From Saccharomyces uvarum (lineage: Eukaryota; Ascomycota; Saccharomycetes; Saccharomycetales; Saccharomycetaceae): 64,000 nt of DNA. The notes under the pieces are model-generated. The model searched no databases. It was not told where the DNA came from and worked only from the letters and a program-made list of their open reading frames with translations. The translations under genes were made by a program, and so were the position numbers. Positions 41,266-50,014 of the stretch are shown piece by piece (position 1 is the first letter of the stretch; the number at the start of each line of letters is the position of its first letter). The stretch lies in assembly GCA_947243795.1 (NCBI GenBank), contig OX365942.1:372001-436000 (forward strand), read 5' to 3'.

Positions 41266-41383
41266 TTTATTGTTGCTTTAGTCCTCTTCCTCTTCTCCTT
41301 CTTCTTCTTCTCACTTTATGATTAGAGCTTTTTATCGTTTGTATATCGATAGAAAAAAATAAAATAATTATAGCTGCTTTTGC

Positions 41384-41399
41384 GGGGGGGGGGGGGGGG
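41384..41399 (+). repeat. Poly(G) run, 16 bases
   Basis: A run of 16 G follows GCTTTTGC in the spacer between CPR2 and MED6. Long poly(G) is rare in yeast DNA and can form G-quadruplexes; it would be poly(C) in minus-strand transcripts reading from MED6. Confidence 0.9.
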
Positions 41400-41450
41400 T
41401 TTTCCCAATATAATACAGTACACAGATACATACAATTGCGGCGGCAGCTC

Positions 41451-42338
41451 TCATATGTAGTTGGGAGTGGACCTAATGCTCGTCACCATCAGCTTATCCA
41501 GCATCTCCGTGGTGATTCCCGTGTTCCCATTGCCGGCACGACCGCCACCATTGTCCACTGTCTGACCTCCCGTGCCTACGGTGTTGACCGTCATGTTGAC
41601 GTTCGTGGTCGAGGGAACAGTGGCCATATTGGCGGCTCCAGTGGGCCGTACACTATTCTTGTTGCTACCACCACCGACATTATTGCCGTTGTTGGCGCCA
41701 GTGGTGGTGGAGGTAGTGGTGGTGTCTATGGGCACTTTGTAGTGCACACCTTGCGAGGGCTGGAACTCGATGAGGTCGTACAGGCTCTCCAATGTGCTGT
41801 TGAGGTGGTAACTGGTGGACATCAGCCTGCTCTGTACAATCTTGAATACTGTCGGCGATTGATATACGTTGGCACCAATTATGTAGTAATCCTGTAGCGG
41901 AATGATTCTGGGCCCCCTGGAGCTGCCCGCACTAGTATCATTTATTCGTTTTTGTTTCTTAATGACCCAGAAGTCAGGTTCTCGTACACTGCTTAGCACG
42001 TACTCAGTGCCGTCCAGCTTCATTAGTTCTTCCTCTAATTGCATGTACATCGGGTACTTGAAGAGAATTTGTCTTCTTGCCGGGTCCACATAGGCAAGTT
42101 CGTCTTCCACATTCTTGCCATCCGGCAGGTTCATTATGTTCTGAGTCATGTTCACGCCGGCATTAGGATCATTCAACTGAGAGAACTGTCTTTGCATTTT
42201 GATAACCTGATTATTCGATGTTTTGTCGAAAAATGGTGATTCTGAAAAATAATCCAGAACATTTTCAGTTCTTAAACCAAACACCTGGATCCATTCTGGT
42301 GATTTCCACTGCAATTCATCCAACGGTGTGACGTTCAT
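41451..42338 (-). CDS. MED6: Med6, Mediator head subunit
   Basis: Med6 is an essential head-module subunit of Mediator. The 295-residue frame matches the S. cerevisiae length. The conserved Med6 domain covers about residues 1-230 ([17 protein letters not shown] near 6-22; [17 protein letters not shown] near 28-44; [11 protein letters not shown] near 120; [19 protein letters not shown] near 150-168). A low-complexity Thr/Asn/Gly tail follows ([15 protein letters not shown] near 206-220), then a short conserved C-terminus ending [10 protein letters not shown]. It is divergent from FYV4 over about 210 bases. The Mediator subunit SRB2 lies at 17 kb. Confidence 0.95.
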   Translation of the reverse strand: MNVTPLDELQWKSPEWIQVFGLRTENVLDYFSESPFFDKTSNNQVIKMQRQFSQLNDPNAGVNMTQNIMNLPDGKNVEDELAYVDPARRQILFKYPMYMQLEEELMKLDGTEYVLSSVREPDFWVIKKQKRINDTSAGSSRGPRIIPLQDYYIIGANVYQSPTVFKIVQSRLMSTSYHLNSTLESLYDLIEFQPSQGVHYKVPIDTTTTSTTTGANNGNNVGGGSNKNSVRPTGAANMATVPSTTNVNMTVNTVGTGGQTVDNGGGRAGNGNTGITTEMLDKLMVTSIRSTPNYI

Positions 42339-42550
42339 TGCAAAAACTTCTGATCTACCTCTGCTTTACCTTCCAATTTTGCAGTTATATTTCTTCTCAT
42401 CTTTCTATTATTTTCCACTCACTTATAATACGCTTACTAAAAAAAAAAGAAATCGAGTTGAAATTGAAACAGGTCTCTTTGAGCAAAACGAATAAACAAG
42501 AAGAAGCTCAAGTGGTCAATACTATAGTGGGATTCAGTACCTTTCACACG

Positions 42551-42943
42551 ATGATGTCTCTACGAATGAACAACAGCTTCCCTCTACTCTTGAAGAGGTC
42601 ACTGGCTACTCCCAAAGCTGCGTATCGGTTTAGTTCAACCATCCCTAAACCAAACGAACAGATACCTGATGTCGATACGTTCCTGACCAAAATCGGTCGA
42701 AATTGCAACGAACTGAAGGACACGTTTGAGAACACCTGGAACAATCTCTTCCTATGGGATTCCAAGGCATTAAAGGAAAAAGGCGTGAATATCCAACAGA
42801 GGAGATATATCTTAAACCAAACCCAGAAATACCGTAACAATGAACCCATCCGTGAGATAAAACTGGGCAAGAAGTCGTTTTTTGGCGGCGAAAGGAAGAG
42901 GAGGGCATTTACTGCTAAATGGAAAGCTGAAAATAAGCAATAG
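42551..42943 (+). CDS. FYV4: Fyv4/mS41, mitochondrial small ribosomal subunit protein
   Basis: Fyv4 is a small mitochondrial protein assigned as mS41 of the mitoribosome small subunit. The ATG at 42551 gives 130 residues, matching the S. cerevisiae length; a second ATG directly follows at 42554. The frame is open back to 42338, but that extension is not conserved and overlaps the MED6 promoter. The N-terminus ([19 protein letters not shown]) looks like a mitochondrial presequence. The conserved body has [15 protein letters not shown] near residue 38 and ends in the basic [20 protein letters not shown] motif near 105-124. Confidence 0.92.
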   Translation: MMSLRMNNSFPLLLKRSLATPKAAYRFSSTIPKPNEQIPDVDTFLTKIGRNCNELKDTFENTWNNLFLWDSKALKEKGVNIQQRRYILNQTQKYRNNEPIREIKLGKKSFFGGERKRRAFTAKWKAENKQ

Positions 42944-43139
42944 GCTACATTGCAAGCTCTATATATATATATCCCTATATACTTGTAAATATACAACAAA
43001 CCCATACTAATTCGTATACTTATCTACGTCTATGTCTTTTCAGTACATTAGGCTTTTCAACTTCTCTTCATATAAAAATTGGGAAGTAAAAATACGTTCT
43101 GAAGTCGCAACAATGAAAAAATCGTCAATCAGCAAGAAG

Positions 43140-43691
43140 ATGAGTGAAACAACGAGGACTCAGAACATGAACGCCACAGATGGACAGCACTTACGATTGC
43201 TTGAACTGTTAGCGGACTACGATTCCACTTTAGAGCAATTACAAAAGGGTTTCCAGGACGGGTACATTCAATTAAGCAGATCGAACTACTACAATAAAGA
43301 CTCGTTGCGAGGCAATTATGGCAAGGACTATTGGGATGAAACATACGTAGGGCAATTGGTGGCGGCAGTAGAAGAAACCAGCTCTAAATTGGTGATAGAC
43401 ATTGTAAAAAGAAACCTTCAAGAAAACCAAGTGGCGGATGATACAAAAGAAGAAGATAATACGTTGATTCAAAGAAAGAAAGGAGCCAAAAAGGAAACGC
43501 AAAAAGGCCAAAGTCCTAAACCTGAGCTGAATTATGACCCAATTTTGATGTTTGGTGGAGTGCTATCCATTCCATCTTCATTGAGACAGTCGCAGACAAG
43601 CTTCAGAGGTTGTATTCCCTTGATGGCCCAGTTGATTAATTACAAAAACGAGATATTAGCGCTAACAAAGAGACTGGCTGAGCAGAAATAA
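43140..43691 (+). CDS. VMA22: Vma22, V-ATPase assembly chaperone
   Basis: Vma22 is an ER-membrane-associated factor that, with Vma12 and Vma21, assembles the Vo sector of the vacuolar ATPase. The ATG at 43140 (MSETTRTQNMNATDG) aligns with the S. cerevisiae start and gives 183 residues against about 181; further in-frame ATGs at 43113 and 43032 precede it but without conserved sequence. Helical LRLLELLADYDSTLEQLQKG near 18-37 and the conserved FGGVLSIPSSLRQSQTSF near 137-154 identify the family. A charged, Lys/Glu-rich linker lies between. It is convergent with GIC1. Confidence 0.92.
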   Translation: MSETTRTQNMNATDGQHLRLLELLADYDSTLEQLQKGFQDGYIQLSRSNYYNKDSLRGNYGKDYWDETYVGQLVAAVEETSSKLVIDIVKRNLQENQVADDTKEEDNTLIQRKKGAKKETQKGQSPKPELNYDPILMFGGVLSIPSSLRQSQTSFRGCIPLMAQLINYKNEILALTKRLAEQK

Positions 43692-43988
43692 AGAATTTAT
43701 TGTTTAAAGAATATAGAAGAAGAAGTAATACATACGTGTATATTGAAGAAAGAACAAAAGAAATAATTACTAGAAGGATGTCGTAGAATAAAATAATTAA
43801 AGTCCATTGGTTTGAGAAAAAAAAAAATAAAGAAACCAAATAAAAATTCCATACCCAAAGAAGAAAAGCAAACACCATAATAATACAACGTATCACATCA
43901 CGTTACATAATGTGAAGGACTCACAGAACCGTATGAAAGTGAATCAGAGAAGAAGATATAAAAAAAAAGAGAAGATAGTTCAAGTGTT

Positions 43989-44939
43989 TCAGGGAGTATT
44001 TGTTTCACTAGACTGATAATAAAATTTCAACACATCATCCACAGATATCCTAGTACCAGGTGAATTCACTGATTCGTCAACGCTGAGATAGTTTTTCAAC
44101 TCAGGGGTATGTAACGTATCCGAGTCTCTTGGCTTGAATTTGCTATAAAGTGACGAAGCAGTGGGCGAAGGCTTATTAGTGTTGTTACCGGTGGTGTCCC
44201 CAAGAACCGAGGGAAACGAATAGTTTTTCAGGTCTTCCAATGTCATTTCCATTTCGGTTGGCCAGTCCATTTGCTTATTGTTATTAGGGGTACTGTTGGT
44301 TTTGCTACTATCATGTTGCGAATCCATTGTAGTGGCTATTGTGGAGGAAGAGACTATCCTGCTCGAATCGTTCATTACCACGTTGGAATATTTAGAAGAG
44401 ACGTTTGAGCCCGGTCGAGGCTGTGGTGCCAACGACGTGAAATTGAACAAAGGCTCTATGCTATCGCCTTGGTCCTCTATTTCGTCCTGCGATCCAGAGT
44501 TGTTGTCCTCCTTTTTACCATTAGCATGAGAAATATGGTGAAAGCCAAATGGGGCAGATATACTGGATTGCTTAGAGGTTTTGGTGGACCCGTGCGGTTT
44601 TATTGACAGCAAGTCCTTTCTCTTGAACATTCCCAGGAAATTTTTCTTCTTGTTGGTCAAAAACTTGTGATTCGAATTTATGTTAGAGTTAATCGTCATG
44701 TAATTGGGCAGGGGGGGCAATTTGATGTTGTTCTTGTTTGGCAGGGCCAGCTTTTCGCTATCAACAAGAACAATCCCTAAGTCTTCATCGGTGTCCTCCT
44801 CGGAATCCGTCCCGGGCCCATTCATGAACCGTTGTCTCACTTGGAACCCATATAGTTTCTCCATTTCTTGGTCCTCGTCTATCCATATAGATCTCATTTG
44901 AGGCAGCTCTATTTGTTGGTGACGTTTCTCTTCAATCAT
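43989..44939 (-). CDS. GIC1: Gic1, Cdc42 effector
   Basis: Gic1 binds GTP-Cdc42 and helps polarise actin and septins at the bud site. The 316-residue frame (about 314 in S. cerevisiae) carries the CRIB motif ISAPFGFHHISHANG near residues 128-142, which fits ISxPxxFxHxxHxG. A basic patch just before it (KKKNFLGMFKRKDLL near 97-111) should bind phosphoinositides. The C-terminal half is Ser/Thr/Asn-rich with a conserved WPTEMEMTLEDLKNY near 225-239. The upstream region has G1/S-type SCB and MCB-like sites, fitting G1 expression. Confidence 0.94.
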   Translation of the reverse strand: MIEEKRHQQIELPQMRSIWIDEDQEMEKLYGFQVRQRFMNGPGTDSEEDTDEDLGIVLVDSEKLALPNKNNIKLPPLPNYMTINSNINSNHKFLTNKKKNFLGMFKRKDLLSIKPHGSTKTSKQSSISAPFGFHHISHANGKKEDNNSGSQDEIEDQGDSIEPLFNFTSLAPQPRPGSNVSSKYSNVVMNDSSRIVSSSTIATTMDSQHDSSKTNSTPNNNKQMDWPTEMEMTLEDLKNYSFPSVLGDTTGNNTNKPSPTASSLYSKFKPRDSDTLHTPELKNYLSVDESVNSPGTRISVDDVLKFYYQSSETNTP

Positions 44940-45318
44940 TCTCTCGAATTGATGGCAAGGTGTGACAAGCGAGTGTGCAAAGTAAATATTAACGAATAAA
45001 CAATTTAGAAATAGTTGGTCCGATAGTAATCGAGGGTATTGTGGTTTTCAATTTCGAACAACCGGTTGGATTAAATTTAGCACAGTCGAATTTGTATGAC
45101 ACAACAGGCCAAGCCTTCAAACCCCAAATTTGTTTGTCCTTCTCTTTTTTTCCAGGTTGTGGAAATCGTCGAAAAATCTGTTTGTTTTTCTTTCCCTCTA
45201 TTGTTGTCTTTTCGCGAATTCGCGTCGCGTTTCCGTGCGACGCGATGATAATACCCTTGCTATGACTGTGGCATATATTTCTATCTACACATTATACGTT
45301 GTATTTAGTGGTGCAAGC
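44940..45318 (-). promoter_or_regulatory. GIC1 promoter with SCB/MCB-like cluster
   Basis: This 379-base region upstream of GIC1 contains TTTCGCG (45212-45218, the complement of the SBF site CGCGAAA), a palindrome GCGAATTCGC (45216-45225) and GCGTCGCG and GACGCGA words to 45247, resembling MBF sites. Such a cluster supports G1/S expression through Swi4/Swi6 or Mbp1. The RPP1 3' end shares the region. Confidence 0.6.
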
Positions 45319-46200
45319 TCATGGCTTGCGCCTCTTGGCGGCGTGGCCTAGCTGCTCAGGGTCCATAGTTCTCTTGACCAGCTTGATGGTACGCGTGTCG
45401 TCGATGCCTTGCACGTCGTTGACCACGTCGTTGTCGTCTTCATCACCACCACCGACAACGATGGTCTGCTTGTGACTCTTATTTCTTAAACGGCCGTTCA
45501 GCAGGACGAGCGAGGCCAGGTCACCCATGGCCTTAGAGCACTTGTCGCTCGGAAGACCCAGGTTCTTGATTAAGCTCGTTACTCCCAATATGTTACGGCA
45601 CTCTAATGGTGACATGGCGCCACTGCCGATGACAATGCCTCTAAACCTCGAGCTCCTGATCACACTTCTCACATTGGATACAAACTGCCTCCGAGCCTGT
45701 ACGTCACGCAGTGCGTACCCGTAAACGATCTCCAGTTTTACACCTCGGTTCACACAACTACATATGCTTTTGTGTTTAAGGAACGTGGGGAGACGTGAAC
45801 CGTACTGAAAGGTCAGTAGGTCGATATCCAAGTTAGTAGTTGAGAGAGTAAGACCCTTTTCACTGATCGGTAGGGCGGCTACAATATCAAAGGCTTGGCT
45901 TATCTTGGAGAGAGACTGACCCTTTGATGGATCGTCGATGATTAGAGTGATCCTGCTATACAGTTTTAGACCCGTTTGAGCCATCAATTCCCCAAACCGT
46001 GTCTTAATATCAATGGGGTTTAGCATCTTGGTATCATTGGGGAACTTCTCACTGTGGTTTACTGTAAAATTTATGGCGATGTGCGTATATCCCAATATAT
46101 GCAATGTGGTTAATGTCTTTGTAAGATTGTTGATTGCCTGTGGAGTCACTTTGTCCGCATAGCTGTTCTGTGGCCATGGCACATTCAAATCGACCAGCAT
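45319..46200 (-). CDS. RPP1: Rpp1, RNase P/RNase MRP protein subunit
   Basis: Rpp1 is the Rpp30-type subunit shared by nuclear RNase P (tRNA 5' end maturation) and RNase MRP (rRNA processing). The 293-residue frame equals the S. cerevisiae length. The TIM-barrel-like p30 fold is visible as MLVDLNVPWPQNSY at the start, LGYTHIAINFTVNH near 36-49, STTNLDIDLLTFQYGSRLP near 120-138 and GIVIGSGAMSPLECRN near 190-205. The C-terminus is basic (HAAKRRKP), likely nuclear targeting. PAC/RRPE motifs stand upstream. Confidence 0.95.
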   Translation of the reverse strand: MLVDLNVPWPQNSYADKVTPQAINNLTKTLTTLHILGYTHIAINFTVNHSEKFPNDTKMLNPIDIKTRFGELMAQTGLKLYSRITLIIDDPSKGQSLSKISQAFDIVAALPISEKGLTLSTTNLDIDLLTFQYGSRLPTFLKHKSICSCVNRGVKLEIVYGYALRDVQARRQFVSNVRSVIRSSRFRGIVIGSGAMSPLECRNILGVTSLIKNLGLPSDKCSKAMGDLASLVLLNGRLRNKSHKQTIVVGGGDEDDNDVVNDVQGIDDTRTIKLVKRTMDPEQLGHAAKRRKP

Positions 46201-46269
46201 CTTTGTTCTTGTAACTCTCAGTCTTTGCCTTCTGTATCTCTTTAGTTTACATATTTCCTAATTGTAGAA

Positions 46270-46316
46270 TGAAATTTTTTCATTTCAGCGAGACGAAAAT
46301 TTGGTATCGCTCATCG
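46270..46316 (-). promoter_or_regulatory. RPP1 promoter RRPE and PAC elements
   Basis: An RRPE-like TGAAATTTTTTCATT sits at 46270-46284 and a PAC box GCTCATCG at 46309-46316, 70-115 bases upstream of the RPP1 start on the minus strand. The arrangement is typical of ribosome-biogenesis promoters. Confidence 0.65.
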
Positions 46317-46464
46317 ATTCCTCACCTTTTAGGCTATATAAGTAAAAGCCAATAGGCAGACTCGATAACTAGATGGATTGATCTAACTGCGACGTCAAGG
46401 AACAACTGTGTATATTTATAATTATGTATATATCTATGTCTCTTTGCTGAGATAAACGAGGCTC

Positions 46465-47601
46465 TCAGTTGCTTCTCCAGTCTCCGTTGATCTTTCTGGA
46501 CCTGTTCAATGCCAGTCTCAAACTGGCCATTTCTTGAATGGTCTTATTGACTTTAGAAGAGTTTGGATCTAAGTTCAATTTTGACGCCAGTCTAACAACG
46601 TAACCATTAATAAACTCAATCTCTATGTCTCTTAAGAACAAAGAATCTTGTCTCATTGAACTACTGTTTTTGGCATTGACATCACAACCAATCCTGGTGA
46701 CTTCGGATACCATGTTGTCGGTAGTTAACACTTCATTGATGTTCATATCTGGGTATTCATCGTTTCCACCAAATTTTTCACGGTACCCAAACAACGGCTT
46801 GTAAGCCATTCTTAATATTTGCAGACATTCATCAATGATGGATCTGAAAATTGGGCCACAGGAGTCCTTCATTTCACCGTTGACACAATCAAGAATTGCG
46901 GTAACTGGATTTATGCACGCATTAACCAAGAACTTAAATAATTGGCCAGATAGCATTTCTTGGTAAGTAGAGTGTTCCATGCCAAACTCCTTGGCAAATT
47001 TTGGTTCCATTAACAATTTTACCAACGAGTTATTGGCCAAATCTTGCTTAACAATTATTTTTTTCTGAATCATATCTTCATCTGTCCAAGGCAATCTGGC
47101 AATCTTCATACCGGCCCACCCAGCATGATTAAAGACACCTGCGTTATCCTGATAAACACCATGGGAGATGACACCTTGAAATAAATGAGGTCTGTCTTTG
47201 GAGTCTGTAAAGATTTCTTCTCTCAATAGCTCTAAAACACCCAGTCCGTTTTGGATTAGGATCAAGTTTGTGTTTTCATTTATGTACGGCAAATAAGGAG
47301 CTAGGGCTTCCTTAGTCTGATATGTCTTTGTAGTAACAACTAAATTGTCAATTGGCTTCTTGGAAAAACTTTCAGGGCATTCGCATCTCTCAATTGGGTA
47401 TGACAGCAGTGGTGAGCCCTCTAAATAAATTTTACGGATGGAAGTTTTATTCCCGTTGGCCTCTTGAAACTGTGCAAGTCTTTCTTGTGATCTGAATAGA
47501 GGCACGACAAGGGCATTGGTAAATCTCAAAAGATCTACTGCCAAAACGGTACCCATGGCACCCAATCCAAGGATATGAATAGTGGTTCTATGCGCGGTCA
47601 T
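46465..47601 (-). CDS. PAN5: Pan5, 2-dehydropantoate 2-reductase
   Basis: Pan5 is an NADPH-dependent ketopantoate reductase in pantothenate (coenzyme A precursor) synthesis. The frame is 378 residues, one fewer than in S. cerevisiae. The Rossmann dinucleotide motif is ILGLGAMG near residues 10-17; the substrate and catalytic-lysine region includes KFLVNACINPVTAILDCVNGEM near 218-239, and the family C-terminal helix contains SSMRQDSLFLRDIEIEFINGYV near 318-339 (cited in part). These match the ApbA/PanE family. The gene is in tandem after SSZ1, both on the minus strand. Confidence 0.93.
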   Translation of the reverse strand: MTAHRTTIHILGLGAMGTVLAVDLLRFTNALVVPLFRSQERLAQFQEANGNKTSIRKIYLEGSPLLSYPIERCECPESFSKKPIDNLVVTTKTYQTKEALAPYLPYINENTNLILIQNGLGVLELLREEIFTDSKDRPHLFQGVISHGVYQDNAGVFNHAGWAGMKIARLPWTDEDMIQKKIIVKQDLANNSLVKLLMEPKFAKEFGMEHSTYQEMLSGQLFKFLVNACINPVTAILDCVNGEMKDSCGPIFRSIIDECLQILRMAYKPLFGYREKFGGNDEYPDMNINEVLTTDNMVSEVTRIGCDVNAKNSSSMRQDSLFLRDIEIEFINGYVVRLASKLNLDPNSSKVNKTIQEMASLRLALNRSRKINGDWRSN

Positions 47602-47973
47602 GTTACGTTGCGTACTATTATATATTTTATCAGTCTATTCTTGTTACGTACTATTATCTAGATTAAAAGCAAAGTAAACCAGTTCTATCTATCTTCTTTT
47701 ATTAAAGCAGAGTGGTATCTCGTCATTGTCAAATCTCAGCCATGATAAGATTTCTCGAGAAACCGTTAGCGGCCGCCGATCAAAAAAAATGAATAATGGG
47801 AAAGATAAAAAAATGGGTTTAAACAGGACATGCACGGCTCATTGACTGAATCGTAAAAACCTGGCTTCTTCTTTTTTTAATTAATATTATTTTCTTTTCT
47901 CTAAAGACTGCATAATACCATCATGTATTTATTTTTCTATATACATATACTTATAACCGCGTCTTGAAGAGCT
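47602..47973. other. PAN5 promoter / SSZ1 3' region
   Basis: This 372-base spacer contains GCCGCCGA at 47772-47779 inside a GCGGCCGC patch; GCCGCCGA is the core of the Ume6 URS1 repressor site. Elsewhere it is AT-rich with no gene seen. The Ume6 assignment is weak on a single core match. Confidence 0.45.
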
Positions 47974-49590
47974 CTATAATTCACCTTTAACAGCAGCGCC
48001 AGACTTCAAATCTCTAGCAGTGACTCTTAGCGCACCGTCTTTGTTGATGTTGAAAATGATTTCAACACCGTTGGCGTTCTTGATACCTAATTCCATCAAT
48101 TTAGTACCCAAAGTGTACAGTTTTTCTCTGACGACTTCAGGTTCGTCGTCGGACCATTCACTTTCATCGTCATCTTCAGCGTTTTCTTCCTTTGGAGCTG
48201 GTTCCAAAGTTTTTTCCTCAATGTGATGATCACCTTCGTAAACACCAATCAAGAAGTCACCCTTCGCTTGTTTCAAAGTCAATTTCTTTTGTACTGGGTA
48301 GGAAGTTTCAGCCAGCAAAACTGGATGGAATTCACCCTTGCCACCAACCAGACCAATGGCCTTCTTTAGATGTGGGGTGTTGATGATAACTGGTTGTAAA
48401 GCTTCAGCTAATTCATCGGCATCGTAGTCGCTGACTAGTCTGGCTTGTAAAGCGGCACCGGATGCAGATAATTCGTTTGGATTGTTAGAAGCGTTCTTGT
48501 TTTGTGGACCAAGAATTGCAACAGATTCTGGTAATGTGTATTCCAAATTGGTGGTCAATTTTGGAGTAAATGATACACCACCAGTTAAAAGAACAGCATC
48601 GATATCTAATGGGTCCAATTCAGCTTTAGCAATGGCAGAATCAATGAAAGAGGAGAATTGGGCGAAAACCTTGTTAGCCACTAACTCATATCTCATTCTA
48701 TTGATTGAAGCGTGGTAATCAAACCCGTCAGCCAAAGAATCAATGGAAATGGTAGCTGATGTAGCATTAGATAAAGTCTTTTTGGTGATGGAAGAGTTAG
48801 CCTTTAATTTAGCCAAAGATCTAGCATTCTTTCTTGGGTTAGTTTGATTCTTCTTTTGAAATTCATTGGCGAAGTATTCAACCAATTCAGTATCCAAGTT
48901 GTCACCACCCAAATTGAAGTCGTGGACACTAGCCAAGATGGTGAAGATACCATTACGGACGGCAATAACAGCGGCATCGGATCTAATACCACCAAAATCG
49001 GCAACGACTACGTTAGCATCCTTTTCAAATGGGAATAATTCAGCGTGGGCCAATAGAGCAGCAGATGGTTCATTAATGAATTGAACAATCTTCAAGCCAA
49101 CCTTGCCGGCAGAGGCCTTCAAGGCAGCCTTTTGTTCTTCAGAAAAGTTCGTTGGGACGGTCAACACAGCTTCCTTGACGGTGGAACCAATGTAATCTTC
49201 AGCAGCCAGCTTTAATCTGTTCAAATGTCTAGAGACAACTTCATCAACAGTAAGATTTTCTTTATTACCTTCACCTCTTGTGATAACGAACCCGACTTTA
49301 CCGTCAATTTCAACAGCTGGAGCTCCGTTAGCACACTTAGTAATGTCACATTTACCGAATGGTAAACCAATGAAGTCACGGAAGTTGATGATAGTGTTCT
49401 TAGGGTTTCTGATCAATTGTTGCAAAGCTTGACCACCGTGGTATTCATCCTCACCGACGTAGGACAAAGCAGATGGAATGGCACGCTCACCATCTGGGTT
49501 AGCAATGACGTCTACGTCATTCTTTGGGTTGATGTAAGCGATGGAAGATGATGTGTTACCGAAGGTAATACCGATCACTGGGGAGGACAT
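47974..49590 (-). CDS. SSZ1: Ssz1, ribosome-associated atypical Hsp70
   Basis: Ssz1 joins Zuo1 in the ribosome-associated complex, which stimulates the Hsp70 Ssb on nascent chains. The ATG at 49590 (MSSPVIGITFGNTSSSIAY) gives 538 residues, the known length; 14 in-frame codons upstream are a Thr/Ala-rich unconserved stretch. The Hsp70 nucleotide-binding domain fills residues 1-390 (ADFGGIRSDAAVIAV near 205; LTGGVSFTPKL near 337), with a short, atypical substrate-binding part that lacks the usual lid. The linker is acidic (EENAEDDDESEWSDDEPE near 469-486). An exact TGAAAATTTTC RRPE-type word lies about 290 bases upstream. Confidence 0.96.
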   Translation of the reverse strand: MSSPVIGITFGNTSSSIAYINPKNDVDVIANPDGERAIPSALSYVGEDEYHGGQALQQLIRNPKNTIINFRDFIGLPFGKCDITKCANGAPAVEIDGKVGFVITRGEGNKENLTVDEVVSRHLNRLKLAAEDYIGSTVKEAVLTVPTNFSEEQKAALKASAGKVGLKIVQFINEPSAALLAHAELFPFEKDANVVVADFGGIRSDAAVIAVRNGIFTILASVHDFNLGGDNLDTELVEYFANEFQKKNQTNPRKNARSLAKLKANSSITKKTLSNATSATISIDSLADGFDYHASINRMRYELVANKVFAQFSSFIDSAIAKAELDPLDIDAVLLTGGVSFTPKLTTNLEYTLPESVAILGPQNKNASNNPNELSASGAALQARLVSDYDADELAEALQPVIINTPHLKKAIGLVGGKGEFHPVLLAETSYPVQKKLTLKQAKGDFLIGVYEGDHHIEEKTLEPAPKEENAEDDDESEWSDDEPEVVREKLYTLGTKLMELGIKNANGVEIIFNINKDGALRVTARDLKSGAAVKGEL

Positions 49591-50014
49591 CTTGTTTGTA
49601 GTTGTAGTTGTGGCTGCGGTAGTGGATTTCACGATATATATAACCTTAATGCACGCTGTACGTGCTATTAACTACCATATATCTCACGTATTATCCAACC
49701 TCATCATCTTTTGGAAAAAATTTCACATCGCGTTCGACGGAAAGAGCTTACAAAAAAAGAAATGTTCCGTACGACGTGATGTATATGTTAGATTTACCCG
49801 TCGGACCTTTCATACTTTTTCAATTACGTGGAATGCGTTATGAATGGCTCGAGAAACAAGTGGGAAACACATGAGAAATCGCTGAAAATTTTCTGCTTTG
49901 AAAGTTCAATAATATGGATTTATACTTATGCTTATCTGTATACATGTATATAAGTATATCTGAATGAAGAATAACGGTTAATTGAAAGGGAAAAGGAAAA
50001 TGGGCAGAGTGCGT
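49591..50014. promoter_or_regulatory. SSZ1 promoter / RRP3 3' region
   Basis: The 424-base region upstream of SSZ1 has RRPE-like words GAAAAAATTTCA (49714-49725) and TGAAAATTTTC (49883-49893). These are consistent with co-regulation with translation genes but are short and common in AT-rich DNA. Confidence 0.45.

Noticed and set aside
42338-42943. Longer FYV4 frame of 201 residues
   Set aside because: The extra N-terminal part reads through the MED6/FYV4 divergent promoter and is not conserved.
47772-47779. Ume6 URS1 core between PAN5 and SSZ1 as a firm regulatory site
   Set aside because: A single 8-base match with no meiotic gene next to it is too weak; it is kept only as a remark.
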